Source of the DNA: Streptantibioticus cattleyicolor NRRL 8057 = DSM 46488
GTDB taxonomy: Bacteria; Actinomycetota; Actinomycetes; Streptomycetales; Streptomycetaceae
Direction of reading: 5' to 3'
DNA length: 64,000 nt
Assembly: GCF_000240165.1 (NCBI RefSeq)
Contig: NC_017585.1
Location: 1,612,001 to 1,676,000, forward strand
The notes beneath the pieces were generated by a model, which was given only the letters and a program-made list of their open reading frames with translations, did no database searches and was not told where the DNA came from. Positions 29,841 through 37,466 of this stretch are shown one piece after another. The number at the start of each line of letters is the position of its first letter. The stretch's first letter is position 1. The translations under genes were made by a program, and so were the position numbers.

Positions 29841-30365
29841 TCAGACACGCAGCTGCCGGAGCATGACGGTGAAGCTGGGTGCGCCCGGGAACGGCTGCCG
29901 GTCGCCGATCCGGCGGTAACCCCACGTCGCGTACAACGCCTCCACCTTCGGGTGCTCGGAGTCGACCAGGAGCACGGCCAGCGCCTCCGGCCGGCCCGCG
30001 ATCAGTGCCGCGTGGAGCTGCGCCGCGGCCCCGGTCTTCCGCCGGCGCGGGATCACCATCAGCTCGGAGACGGCGAACGTCGAGGCGTCCGCCGGTGGCG
30101 TGGGCAGATGTTCACGCCACCACTCACAGCCGGGCGGGGCCGGGGCCCCGTAGGCGAACCCGACCGGCTCCTCACCGTCGTAGCCGACGACACACGTGAA
30201 CCCCGGGTAGCCGCCCCAGCGATCGACGGACCCGGCGAAGTGCCGGCCGGCCTCGTCGTCCAACTCGTCCGCGTAGGCGCCCGCGTGCACGTCCATGAGC
30301 GTCTGCCGGATGCCCGGCAGGCCCTCGCGGCCGAACCGGCGAAGCGCGACGGGTGTGCGGCTCAA
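29841..30365 (-). CDS. GNAT-family N-acetyltransferase
   Basis: A 174-aa acetyltransferase. VSELMVIPRRRKTGAAAQLHAAL contains the acetyl-CoA pyrophosphate-binding loop (R/Q-x-x-G/A in a degenerate form), and VLLVDSEHPKVEALYATWGYRRIG is the C-terminal GNAT motif. The substrate is unknown. It lies upstream of the RiPP operon on the same strand but 470 bp away with a likely operon promoter between, so membership is doubtful; N-terminal acetylation of a peptide would be possible but is unsupported. The start is uncertain; TTG at 30365 has GGGAGC eight bases before it and the homology starts there. Confidence 0.8.
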   Translation of the reverse strand: MSRTPVALRRFGREGLPGIRQTLMDVHAGAYADELDDEAGRHFAGSVDRWGGYPGFTCVVGYDGEEPVGFAYGAPAPPGCEWWREHLPTPPADASTFAVSELMVIPRRRKTGAAAQLHAALIAGRPEALAVLLVDSEHPKVEALYATWGYRRIGDRQPFPGAPSFTVMLRQLRV

Positions 30366-30457
30366 GAGCTGCTCCCTTCGGTGTGGCGCCGATACCCGAC
30401 GCCCCGTCACCAAGGCGGCTGTGGTTTCTCGTCCCCGCCACGACAGCACGGTAAGGG

Positions 30458-30868
30458 CTACCTCCGGCCGGCGGGAGACGGTGGACGGTAGTCCGATCCC
30501 CGCCGCCCACGCCGTTCAGGTCGGACCTCACCTCCCCGTGAAGGCTCGCGGGGCCGGACGGTCCGGGCGAGCTGGGCCGGTGCCGGACCGGGGTGGAGGA
30601 TGGCGAGTCTGCGGGTCGCCCTGGTGAGGGCGACGTACAGATCGTTCAGGCCACGCGGTGAGCCGTTCCTGATCGCCTGGGGGTCGGCGATCAGTACGGA
30701 GTCGAACTCCAGCCCTTTGGCCTGGAGCGCGGTGAGGACGATGTCCAGGACGCCCTCGGCGTAGGCGACCTGCTCGGCGTGCGCGCGAGCGGCGTCCGCC
30801 CGTTCGCGACGGTCGTCGTGGCCCAGCAGTTCGGCGGCTTCATCCAGCAGCGGAACGTCGGCGGAGCG
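30458..30868 (-). pseudogene. C-terminal remnant of a UvrD/HelD-type helicase
   Basis: Read on the minus strand, this stretch gives ADVPLLDEAAELLG, then LTALQAKGLEFDSVLIAD (superfamily I motif V region) and GLNDLYVALTRATRRLAI (motif VI), ending in a TAG at 30458-30460. These are the last motifs of a UvrD-like helicase, best matching the HelD/HelR RNA-polymerase recycling type. There is no Walker A, no DExx box and no start; upstream the sequence passes straight into the tail of the methyltransferase gene. So only about 135 of some 700 residues survive. Not expected to be functional. Confidence 0.8.
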
Positions 30869-30904
30869 CCTTGACCGCGGGCCGGGCCGAGTTGACGTGC
30901 CGAA

Positions 30905-31681
30905 TCACGCCCGGGCGGTCCATACCGTCCAGGTGTCCTCTTCCCGGACGGGGAACAGGCCGCGCAGTTCGTGGGTGACGTGGTCGGCCAGGCGCCGGAG
31001 CTGGTCGTCGTCGAGGTGGTGCAGGACGGATCGTCCGGTGCGGGCCATCAGGTCTTGCCGTACGTCGTCGGCGTCGGCGTAGGTGCGGCGGACCTCGGTG
31101 AGGGTGCGGGTGCGGACGGGGGTGAGTCCGGCCGTGCGGATCGCGGTGGTGATGTCCGCGGTGGTGGGGCGGCGGGCTCGCTCGATGGTGAGCAGGGCGG
31201 GGAAGGCGTCGAAGAAGTAGCCGCGCAGGTGGGAGGGGGAGGCGGGGCGCAGTACGTCGTCGAAGGTGCGGTCCTGCACGATGAGGTGGCCGCCGGGTGA
31301 CAGCAGGCGTTTCGCCTCGCGGAAGGCGGCCGGCAGGTCGGTGAGGTGGTGGACGAGGGCGCGTTCGAAGACGATGTCCACGCTGCCGTCCGGCAGCCCG
31401 GTGGCACACGCCTCGCCTTGGACGAACGTCAGCCGGTCCCGGCCACGGCAGCGTTCCCGGGCTCCGGAGAGCATGGCGGCCGAGAAGTCCACCGCGGTGA
31501 CCGTGTCGGCGCCGAGGTCCAGCCACGCCGTGGAATACACGCCGCCGCCGCAGCCCACGTCGGCCACCCGCTTGCCGGCCGGGTCCACCAGCGAGCGAAT
31601 GAGGGCGCCCCAGCTCTTGTCGGCCTCGCGCCGGGCGTACGTGGACCGGTTGGACTCGTCATGGAAGTCGATGGCGGGCAT
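30905..31681 (-). CDS. SAM-dependent class I methyltransferase
   Basis: A 258-aa soluble enzyme of the UbiE/COQ5-like group. Motif I VADVGCGGGVYSTAWLDLG, the acidic TAVDFS, FERALVHHLTDLPAAFREAKRLLSPGGHLIVQDR (motifs II-III) are all clear. The substrate is unknown. It stands alone; its 3' side runs into the helicase remnant. ATG at 31681 is chosen over a TTG two codons earlier because GGAGG is six bases upstream. A link to the RiPP operon about 1.5 kb away is possible but not supported by spacing. Confidence 0.9.
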   Translation of the reverse strand: MPAIDFHDESNRSTYARREADKSWGALIRSLVDPAGKRVADVGCGGGVYSTAWLDLGADTVTAVDFSAAMLSGARERCRGRDRLTFVQGEACATGLPDGSVDIVFERALVHHLTDLPAAFREAKRLLSPGGHLIVQDRTFDDVLRPASPSHLRGYFFDAFPALLTIERARRPTTADITTAIRTAGLTPVRTRTLTEVRRTYADADDVRQDLMARTGRSVLHHLDDDQLRRLADHVTHELRGLFPVREEDTWTVWTARA

Positions 31682-31848
31682 GCGCAACCTCCGGTGAGAA
31701 GTATCTCGACGTCAAGGTACTATGCCGGGTCCGTACCGCACCGCGCGCCTCAGTGGGAGTGCCCCTCGTGCCGACACGGGGTGACCGGGTCGGCACCCGA
31801 CGAGGACGGTCGCGGGCGGCCCCGTGCCCGCCCGCGACCGTCGGTGGT

Positions 31849-32715
31849 TCACGGGTTGTCGGTCACCTGGAAGCCGGCGCCGTAGATGCCGGGGTGTGCG
31901 GTGTCGCGTGCCCGCAGGTCGGCGAGGATGTTCGCCGAGCTGGTGTAGACGTAGGGAGGGATGCCCAGGACCCTGGCCTTGGTGATCCCGGCCCAGGGGC
32001 CGGCCGCCTGGAAGCCGTTCGCGGAGGACGGGTAGGCGCTGCCGGGGACGTGCCATATCGCCGGGCCACCCGAGTCACCGGCTTGGTGCCCGGCCCAGGA
32101 CTGGTAGACGCCGTTGGAGTTGTTGGTGATGCGTCCGTAGAGAACGCCGAGTTGACCCGAGACCACCAGCTCGTTGTCGTTGTCGAGGGCGGCGCCGAGG
32201 AGGCGTTCGTTGTCCAGGGGCGGGGTCAGGGCGTTGGGGCTCGGCTGGCCGCCGGGCACCTCCAGCTCGCCCGTCTCCTTCAGGTACGGGCCCTGCGAGG
32301 AGAGCGTCACCGCCGGGACCAGCTCGATGATCATGTAGTCCTTGGTGGGGTGTCCCACCGTCGAGCCTTCCGGGTCCTTGAAGTACCGCACGTACCCGAT
32401 GGGTCCGAAACCGGCGTCGTTACGGTCGTAGACGGGTTGGACGTTCTCGGGGATCTCGCGGTCCGAGTACTGATGGCTGGGATCGGTCAGGCAGTGTCCT
32501 GCCGAAATCGCTATCTTCCGGCCGTACTTGTCGTGGCCGACCGCCCCGATGGTGCAGAACTCGTTGGAGGAGTTCGGGGGGAAGTAGATCTGCATCCCGT
32601 TGAAGACGCGCTTGCCTGAGTCGGCATGGGCGTCGGCCGTCCCCGTGACGCCGGTGACGGCCAGGAAGACCCCCAGCACACTGGCGAGTACGCCGAGACT
32701 TTTCCGTCTGCGCAT
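31849..32715 (-). CDS. Secreted trypsin-like serine protease (S1 fold)
   Basis: A 288-aa exported protease. The N-terminus is a signal peptide (MRRRKSLGVLASVLGVFLAV..., cleavage probably after ADAHA near 31). The catalytic triad is readable as SAGHC (His74), TKDYMIIEL (Asp126) and QAGDSGGP (Ser215). No long propeptide like that of streptogrisins is present, and no extra domains follow. Substrate specificity cannot be told. It could in principle mature secreted peptides, but nothing ties it to the RiPP operon. ATG after AAGGAC. The gene ends about 170 bp from the methyltransferase start. Confidence 0.9.
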   Translation of the reverse strand: MRRRKSLGVLASVLGVFLAVTGVTGTADAHADSGKRVFNGMQIYFPPNSSNEFCTIGAVGHDKYGRKIAISAGHCLTDPSHQYSDREIPENVQPVYDRNDAGFGPIGYVRYFKDPEGSTVGHPTKDYMIIELVPAVTLSSQGPYLKETGELEVPGGQPSPNALTPPLDNERLLGAALDNDNELVVSGQLGVLYGRITNNSNGVYQSWAGHQAGDSGGPAIWHVPGSAYPSSANGFQAAGPWAGITKARVLGIPPYVYTSSANILADLRARDTAHPGIYGAGFQVTDNP

Positions 32716-32806
32716 ACGTATGTCCTTTTCGTTCGAGTGACGTCTTCTTCCGCCGAGACGTCCCACGGGTGGCCGCAGCACGTCACGACGGACGCTACGA
32801 GCATCC

Positions 32807-32842
32807 GATGAAATCGCCGTGAAAGATGAAATCGCCGTGAAA
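32807..32842. repeat. Tandem 18-bp direct repeat between protease and SARP genes
   Basis: GATGAAATCGCCGTGAAA occurs twice head to tail with no change. It sits about 90 bp upstream of the protease start and just after the stop of the SARP-type regulator. SARP proteins bind direct repeats near promoters, so this could be the operator by which the neighbour controls the protease; a replication-slippage duplication is the plain alternative. Confidence 0.7.
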
Positions 32843-32860
32843 GGTGAAGGCCCCCTTCCG

Positions 32861-33913
32861 TCAGGCCGCGTCCTCCATGACGAGGACGGGGTCCACGCCC
32901 TCCCCGCGCAGCACCGCGCGCCGTGCCCGCAGCAGCAACTCGCCCGGCCGCACCCCGAGTTCGTCGGCGAGCTTCCGGCGGGCGCGGTCGAAGACGGCCA
33001 GCGCGTCGGCCCGCAGCCCGTTGCGTGTGAGCGCGCACATCAGCAGCGCGCAGACCGGTTCGTTCAGCGGTTGCTCCAGGGCGAGGGCGGACAGCCCGGC
33101 GACCGCGTCGGCGTACCGGCCGAGGCGGAGCTGCCAGCCCGCCCTGCGTCGCGTCAGGGCGGCCCTGCGCTCGACGAGACGCAGCCGCGCCGACTCGGCC
33201 GACGGTCCCGGCAGGCCCGCCAGCGGCTCGCCGCGGAACAGGTCCAGCGCCAGACCGCACAGGCGCATCGCCTCGGCCAGGTCGCCCGCCCGCTCGGCCC
33301 CGCCCGCCGCCGCGGCCAACTCCTCCATGTGTGCCACGTCCACGTCGACCAGACCGCGGTCGAGCCGGTAGCCGTACCGGTCGTGACCGATCACCGGGTC
33401 CGGGCGGTCGTCACGCCGCAGGACCTTGCGCAGCCGGTAGACATAGACCGGCACGACGTTGCCGTCCGGCCAGTTGGTCCCCCATACGCCGTCGAGCAGT
33501 TCGCGTCGGCTGACCGACCGGTCGGGGCTCAGGGCCAGCGCCGCCAGGACGGCCTGCTGGCGGACCGGGCCGAGGTCCACGAACCGTCCGGCGCGGCACG
33601 CCCGCAGCGGGCCGAGCACGGAGATCCGCAGCCACGGAACGGACATCGGACCCGGCCCGTGCCTGCGTGGGCCGTGGCCGGGCGTGACCAGGCCGCAGTC
33701 GAAGGCGTGGACGATGGCGGCGGCCCGGTCGCGCAGGCCCAGCTTCGCCAGAATGCTGCGGAGATGCCAGGCCACCGCGTGCTCCGGCACCGCGAGGAGG
33801 TCGGCGATCTCCGCGTCCGCCAAGCCGCAACCGATCGCGTACAGAACCTCGTTCTCCTGATCCGTGAGGGCTGTCACCGTCGGTCGTGCGTGGAGCGCGG
33901 TCGTCGTAGGCAT
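32861..33913 (-). CDS. Hybrid LuxR-HTH / SARP-type transcriptional regulator
   Basis: A 350-aa regulator with two DNA-binding modules. Residues about 18-75 look like a LuxR/GerE helix-turn-helix (LTDQENEVLYAIGCGLADAEIADLLAVPEHAVAWHLRSILAKLGL). Residues about 100-185 are the winged-helix of SARP/OmpR type (ISVLGPLRACRAGRFVDLGPVRQQAVLAALAL, GNVVPVYVYRLRKVL, YGYRLDRG), followed by a bacterial transcriptional activation domain to about 340. SARPs usually activate antibiotic clusters. An N-terminal LuxR domain in front of a SARP is unusual. ATG at 33913 after GGGGAA. Its targets may include the protease next to it or the FAD monooxygenase. Confidence 0.88.
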   Translation of the reverse strand: MPTTTALHARPTVTALTDQENEVLYAIGCGLADAEIADLLAVPEHAVAWHLRSILAKLGLRDRAAAIVHAFDCGLVTPGHGPRRHGPGPMSVPWLRISVLGPLRACRAGRFVDLGPVRQQAVLAALALSPDRSVSRRELLDGVWGTNWPDGNVVPVYVYRLRKVLRRDDRPDPVIGHDRYGYRLDRGLVDVDVAHMEELAAAAGGAERAGDLAEAMRLCGLALDLFRGEPLAGLPGPSAESARLRLVERRAALTRRRAGWQLRLGRYADAVAGLSALALEQPLNEPVCALLMCALTRNGLRADALAVFDRARRKLADELGVRPGELLLRARRAVLRGEGVDPVLVMEDAA

Positions 33914-34246
33914 GGCGGTTCCCCGTGTCACCGGACCGGCCGCTCCGGTCCGTCCTGATCGATCCCGTCGATGCCGTCGAGGCTGGCCGAGTACCTGCAC
34001 CACGCACAGGCCATCGCACCGGCCATATCCGGCCGCCGACCCTGCCGACGTGTCTGAGCTGGGGAAACGTGGCTCAGGGCGAAGGGCCGTGACCCTGGTG
34101 GCCGATGGCTCGGTGCGGTGCCGGAGAGGTGTCCACGCCCGGCGGGACGACCGCTCGCCCGGGCGTGGCCCTCCGGGTGCGCTCGCGCCGCCGCCCGCAG
34201 CCGCTCCGGCGGGGAGTACGCGTCCGGCGACCCGGGCGGCTTCCGC
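33914..34246. other. Intergenic region without recognisable gene
   Basis: 333 bp between the SARP-type regulator and the FAD monooxygenase, both on the minus strand. It should hold the promoter of the regulator. CTGAGC-N12-GCTCAG (34054-34077) is a weak inverted repeat. No protein-like frame is seen. Confidence 0.35.
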
Positions 34247-35788
34247 TCAGGCCCTGAACCACCGTTCGACGGCGGCGCGCAGGTCCGCCGACCCGGCCGC
34301 GCCCGGGCGGGGGGAACCGCTGGCCCAGGCCACGTAGCCGTCAGGGCGGACCAACAGGCCGGTGAGGCCGGCCGGGCCGGGCTGCGCGGTGACGAGGTCG
34401 ATGGCGTCGTGATGATCGGCCAGTGCCGCGGCGAGCGAATGGTCCTCGGTCAGATCGACGAGCAACGGCCGGGCGTTCCGGGCGAGTTCGGCGAGTCGCA
34501 CTTTCTGCGTCCCGATGATCAGCTCCAGCTCCGGCGCGAAGTGGCCGACGGCGGGGTGCGGGTCGGTGACGCCCATGTCGTAGCGTACGTCGGTGCCCGC
34601 GATGAGGTCGGCAAGGTGCTGGACGACCGGCTTGTGGGCCAGCAGTTCGGCGAAGAGATCGCGCAGAGCGGTGGTGTCCTCCCCGGGCGCGGTGAGCGCG
34701 GACTGCGCCTGGGCGTTGAGCACCATGCGGCGGGCGGCCTGGCGGCGCTCGGTGTCGTAGGTGTCGAGCAGGCCGGGCGGTGCGGTGTCGCGCAGCGTGG
34801 CGGCGAGCTTCCAGCCGAGGTTGGCGGCGTCCTGCATGCCGAGGTTGAGCCCGGGGCCGCCGCCGGAGGCGTAGACGTGGGCGGCGTCGCCGATCAGGAA
34901 TATCCGTCGGTCGCGGAACCGGTCGGCGACCCGGGTGTTGCCGCCGTCCAGCCGTCGCAGCACGTGCGGGCCGGTTCCCTCCGGTGGGCCGAGCGGCAGG
35001 TCGGCGCCGAGGACGCGGCGGATGCTCGCCCGCATCTCGGCCAGGGTCATCGGCTCGTCCGCTGCGGGCTGGTCCCACTCGGTGGTGCTGACCAGCGGCG
35101 GATGGCCGGGGAGCGGCGCGTAGGAGAAGCCGCCGTGGTCGGTGCGGAGGGGGAGGAAGGGCAGGATCGGGCGGTGGCCGGGGACGGTGAGGGCGCCGTT
35201 GACCGGGTCGATCCAGTCGGCCGGGACGGTGGCGTGGGCGGTGCGGTTGGTGCGGCGGTCGTAACTGACACCGGGGAAGGCGATCCCGGAGAGCTTGCGG
35301 ACCACGCTGTGCGCGCCGTCCGCGCCGACCACGTAGCGGGCGCGGAGCCGCTGGTCGCCGTCGGGGCCGGTGACGTCGAGGGTGACGGCGTCCTCGTCCT
35401 GGGTGACGGCGTCGACCCGGTGTCCGCGCCGCAGGTCGACGCCGAGGGTACGCGCGCGTTCCGCCAGGACCTCGACGATGCGGTGCTGCGGGGCGGCCAG
35501 CGTGTGGACCGGGCCGGCGTCGAGCAGGCCGAGGTCGAGGGCCATGGCGGCGAACATGAAGTAGGCGGAGTTCGGCCGCGGGGGCTCCGGGCTGCCGCTG
35601 AGCGGCTCGTGCAGGCCGCGGTGGTCCACCAGGCGCACCACCTGGCCCAGCAGGCCGTTGGCCTTGGGTTCGGTGCTGGGTTGGAGGAGTTGTTCCAGCA
35701 CGATCGGGCGGATACCGGCAAGGCTCAGTTCGCAGGCGAGCATCAGCCCGTTGGGGCCGCCTCCCACGATGATGACGTCGGCGGTCAC
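34247..35788 (-). CDS. FAD-dependent aromatic monooxygenase (class A)
   Basis: A 513-aa flavoprotein hydroxylase of the group that acts on phenols, polyketides or rifamycins. Features: N-terminal FAD-binding GGGPNGLMLACEL (9-21), the middle GADGAHSVVRKLSG, and the FAD ribityl motif IFLIGDAAHVYASGGGPGLNLGMQDAANLGWKL. The C-terminal 120 residues form the thioredoxin-like domain of this family. It uses NAD(P)H and oxygen. The TetR gene just upstream on the same strand (65-bp gap) suggests a xenobiotic-inducible detoxification pair, though a biosynthetic role is possible. Confidence 0.93.
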   Translation of the reverse strand: MTADVIIVGGGPNGLMLACELSLAGIRPIVLEQLLQPSTEPKANGLLGQVVRLVDHRGLHEPLSGSPEPPRPNSAYFMFAAMALDLGLLDAGPVHTLAAPQHRIVEVLAERARTLGVDLRRGHRVDAVTQDEDAVTLDVTGPDGDQRLRARYVVGADGAHSVVRKLSGIAFPGVSYDRRTNRTAHATVPADWIDPVNGALTVPGHRPILPFLPLRTDHGGFSYAPLPGHPPLVSTTEWDQPAADEPMTLAEMRASIRRVLGADLPLGPPEGTGPHVLRRLDGGNTRVADRFRDRRIFLIGDAAHVYASGGGPGLNLGMQDAANLGWKLAATLRDTAPPGLLDTYDTERRQAARRMVLNAQAQSALTAPGEDTTALRDLFAELLAHKPVVQHLADLIAGTDVRYDMGVTDPHPAVGHFAPELELIIGTQKVRLAELARNARPLLVDLTEDHSLAAALADHHDAIDLVTAQPGPAGLTGLLVRPDGYVAWASGSPRPGAAGSADLRAAVERWFRA

Positions 35789-35852
35789 GGTCAGGTCTCC
35801 TTGGTGCGGACGGGAAAGGGGGCACCGGAAGCGAGGCGGTCGTCGCTCTTCG

Positions 35853-36485
35853 CTACGGGACCGGCAGGCCGGCGGCGATCTGCTCGAAAACCCGGGCCAG
35901 GATGGCGCCCAGGGGCGCGGAGGCGTCCGCGCGCAGGGCGTGTTCGACGGCCACCGCGCTGCCGGCCGCGACCACGGCCGCGACCAGCTTGGGGTAGACG
36001 TCGTGCTCGGCGTCGGTGCCGGTGCGTTGCGCGACCGCCTTGGCCAACCCCTCTTGAGCGGCGGCGTTGGCCTTGACGATCTGGCCGGCCAGCGCGGGCT
36101 CGGCCAGCATCAGCCGTACGCCCTCGCGCCAACGCTGGTCCTGCGGCGCCGAGTTGTCGGACGTGGCGAACTGGCTCAGGACCGCGTGGCGCAACGAGTC
36201 CCAGAGCGGTTCGCCGACCGGCCGGGCGAGCAGGTCGTCGGCGACCCGGAGCATCCGTTCCACGTGGCCGGCGGCGATCGCCTCGGCCTTGCCGGAGAAG
36301 TAGTTGCGGAACGTGCGGACGGAGACGCCGGCCTCGGCGGCGATCCGCTCGATCGTCACATCGGCCCATCCGTGCAGCACGCAGAGCCGGATCGCCGCCT
36401 GACTCAGCGCGACCCGGGTCTGCTTCTTCTTACGTTCGCGGAGTCCGGGCTGCCCGCTCGCGCGGGCCTCGTCTGCGGGTGCCAT
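35853..36485 (-). CDS. TetR-family transcriptional regulator
   Basis: A 210-aa repressor. Helix-turn-helix at about 20-65: TRVALSQAAIRLCVLHGW, TIERIAAEAGVSVRTFRNYFSGKAEAI, the common actinobacterial TetR pattern, preceded by a basic arm RERKKKQ. The gene precedes the FAD monooxygenase on the same strand and is divergent from a GNAT gene; the perfect palindrome at 36503-36525 lies just upstream of its start, so autorepression is very likely. ATG at 36485 fixed by the start of homology and the adjacent operator. Confidence 0.92.
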   Translation of the reverse strand: MAPADEARASGQPGLRERKKKQTRVALSQAAIRLCVLHGWADVTIERIAAEAGVSVRTFRNYFSGKAEAIAAGHVERMLRVADDLLARPVGEPLWDSLRHAVLSQFATSDNSAPQDQRWREGVRLMLAEPALAGQIVKANAAAQEGLAKAVAQRTGTDAEHDVYPKLVAAVVAAGSAVAVEHALRADASAPLGAILARVFEQIAAGLPVP

Positions 36486-36502
36486 GCGAGGAGCGTAGAG
36501 CA

Positions 36503-36544
36503 AATCTTGCCGGTTGGGCAAGATTGCAGAAGCGGCAAGTTTTG
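36503..36544. promoter_or_regulatory. Palindromic operator of the adjacent TetR regulator
   Basis: AATCTTGCC-GGTTG-GGCAAGATT (36503-36525) is a perfect inverted repeat with 9-bp arms, AT-rich against its surroundings. A partial second copy, GGCAAGTTTTGC (36533-36544), follows in direct orientation to the right arm. Position, 18 bp before the TetR ATG, fits an autoregulatory operator covering the divergent promoters. Confidence 0.8.
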
Positions 36545-36617
36545 CGTCGCGCATCGCCCCGTGCCGGCGGCAATACCCTGGTCGGCCGGGAACCTTCGGG
36601 CGGATGAAAGGGGCGGC

Positions 36618-37163
36618 ATGGCGGGGACGGATCCGCGGTTCGCCACCTACGTGCCGCACCCGGCCGAGCGGCTCGCCTCCGTGGCCGTGACGGTGGTCGA
36701 GGCGAGCGGGGACGACGTGCCCGCGCTGGCCGTGATGCAGGCCCGAGCGCGTGGTGGTACGGCGGACGAATGGGCCGACCGCATCCACCGCACGCGCCAG
36801 GGCGAACGCACCCTGGTGATCACCGCGAAGGTGTCCGGTGAACCCGTCGGGTACGCGAACGTGGCGTTCCTGCCCGCGCACCCTGTGGACCGCGCACCGG
36901 CGGGCTACTACCTGACCGGCGTCACGGTCGATCCCGTCTGGCGACGACGCGGCATCGGGAAGCTGCTGACCCGGCGCCGCATGGACTGGGTCTGGGAACG
37001 GGACCCGGTGGTTCGGTGCTTCGTCTCCGCCCGGAACCGCGCCTCACTCGACCTGCATCGGGGACTCGGCTTCAAGCGCGTGGCGGCAGGTGCCTCCTTC
37101 CAGGGCGTCGAGTTCACCGGCGGAGAGGGCTTGCTCCTGCGAGCGGACGCGCCGCGATCGTGA
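36618..37163 (+). CDS. GNAT-family N-acetyltransferase
   Basis: A 181-aa acetyltransferase. YLTGVTVDPVWRRRGIGKLLTRRRMDWVWE holds the acetyl-CoA loop R-R-R-G-I-G-K, and FVSARNRASLDLHRGLGFKRV is the standard C-terminal motif. Substrate unknown; amines of small molecules are common for this group. It is divergent from the TetR gene across the palindromic operator, so it may be co-regulated with the FAD monooxygenase. ATG at 36618 after GAAAGGGG. Confidence 0.9.
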   Translation: MAGTDPRFATYVPHPAERLASVAVTVVEASGDDVPALAVMQARARGGTADEWADRIHRTRQGERTLVITAKVSGEPVGYANVAFLPAHPVDRAPAGYYLTGVTVDPVWRRRGIGKLLTRRRMDWVWERDPVVRCFVSARNRASLDLHRGLGFKRVAAGASFQGVEFTGGEGLLLRADAPRS

Positions 37164-37390
37164 CCGGGGCGGGCTACCCGGGCAACTGGTCTCCCGACAC
37201 CTACAGTTGAACGGTTGTCACACAGCGTATACGGAGGGGTCTCGTCCCCTGACGGACAGGTGAACCGGGCGTGGTGACGGTACCCACCCGTCGCCGTGCG
37301 TGAGGGAACGCCACCGGACCGGAGGCTGCCTCGCGACGCGGGCAGGCGTCGCCGACGGTGGTCCGCCCCGCCATGCGCCGGTGATCCGGA

Positions 37391-37450
37391 GGTGGTCTCC
37401 TGGGAAGGAGGCTTCCCCGAAGACGGCTTCCCGGAAGACAGGAGACCACC
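37391..37450 (+). promoter_or_regulatory. Large leader hairpin before the PAS-PP2C gene
   Basis: GGTGGTCTCCTG (37391-37402) and CAGGAGACCACC (37439-37450) are perfect 12-bp inverted arms, and the 36-nt loop contains further pairing between GGGAAG and CTTCCC copies. The structure ends 16 bp before the ATG, right next to the AAGGGG ribosome binding site. As RNA it would be a very stable hairpin that could control translation or be a regulator-binding site as DNA. The rest of 37164-37390 shows no gene. Confidence 0.7.
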
Positions 37451-37466
37451 ACGTAAGGGGCATCGG

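Noticed and set aside
29602-29925. Frame near the RiPP promoter ending in a Lys/Arg-rich tail
   Set aside because: Considered as a transposase or second precursor remnant; no motif and no ribosome binding site.
31849-32715. Secreted trypsin-like protease as RiPP leader peptidase
   Set aside because: It is 2.5 kb away, separated by three other loci, and has its own promoter region; no evidence of linkage.
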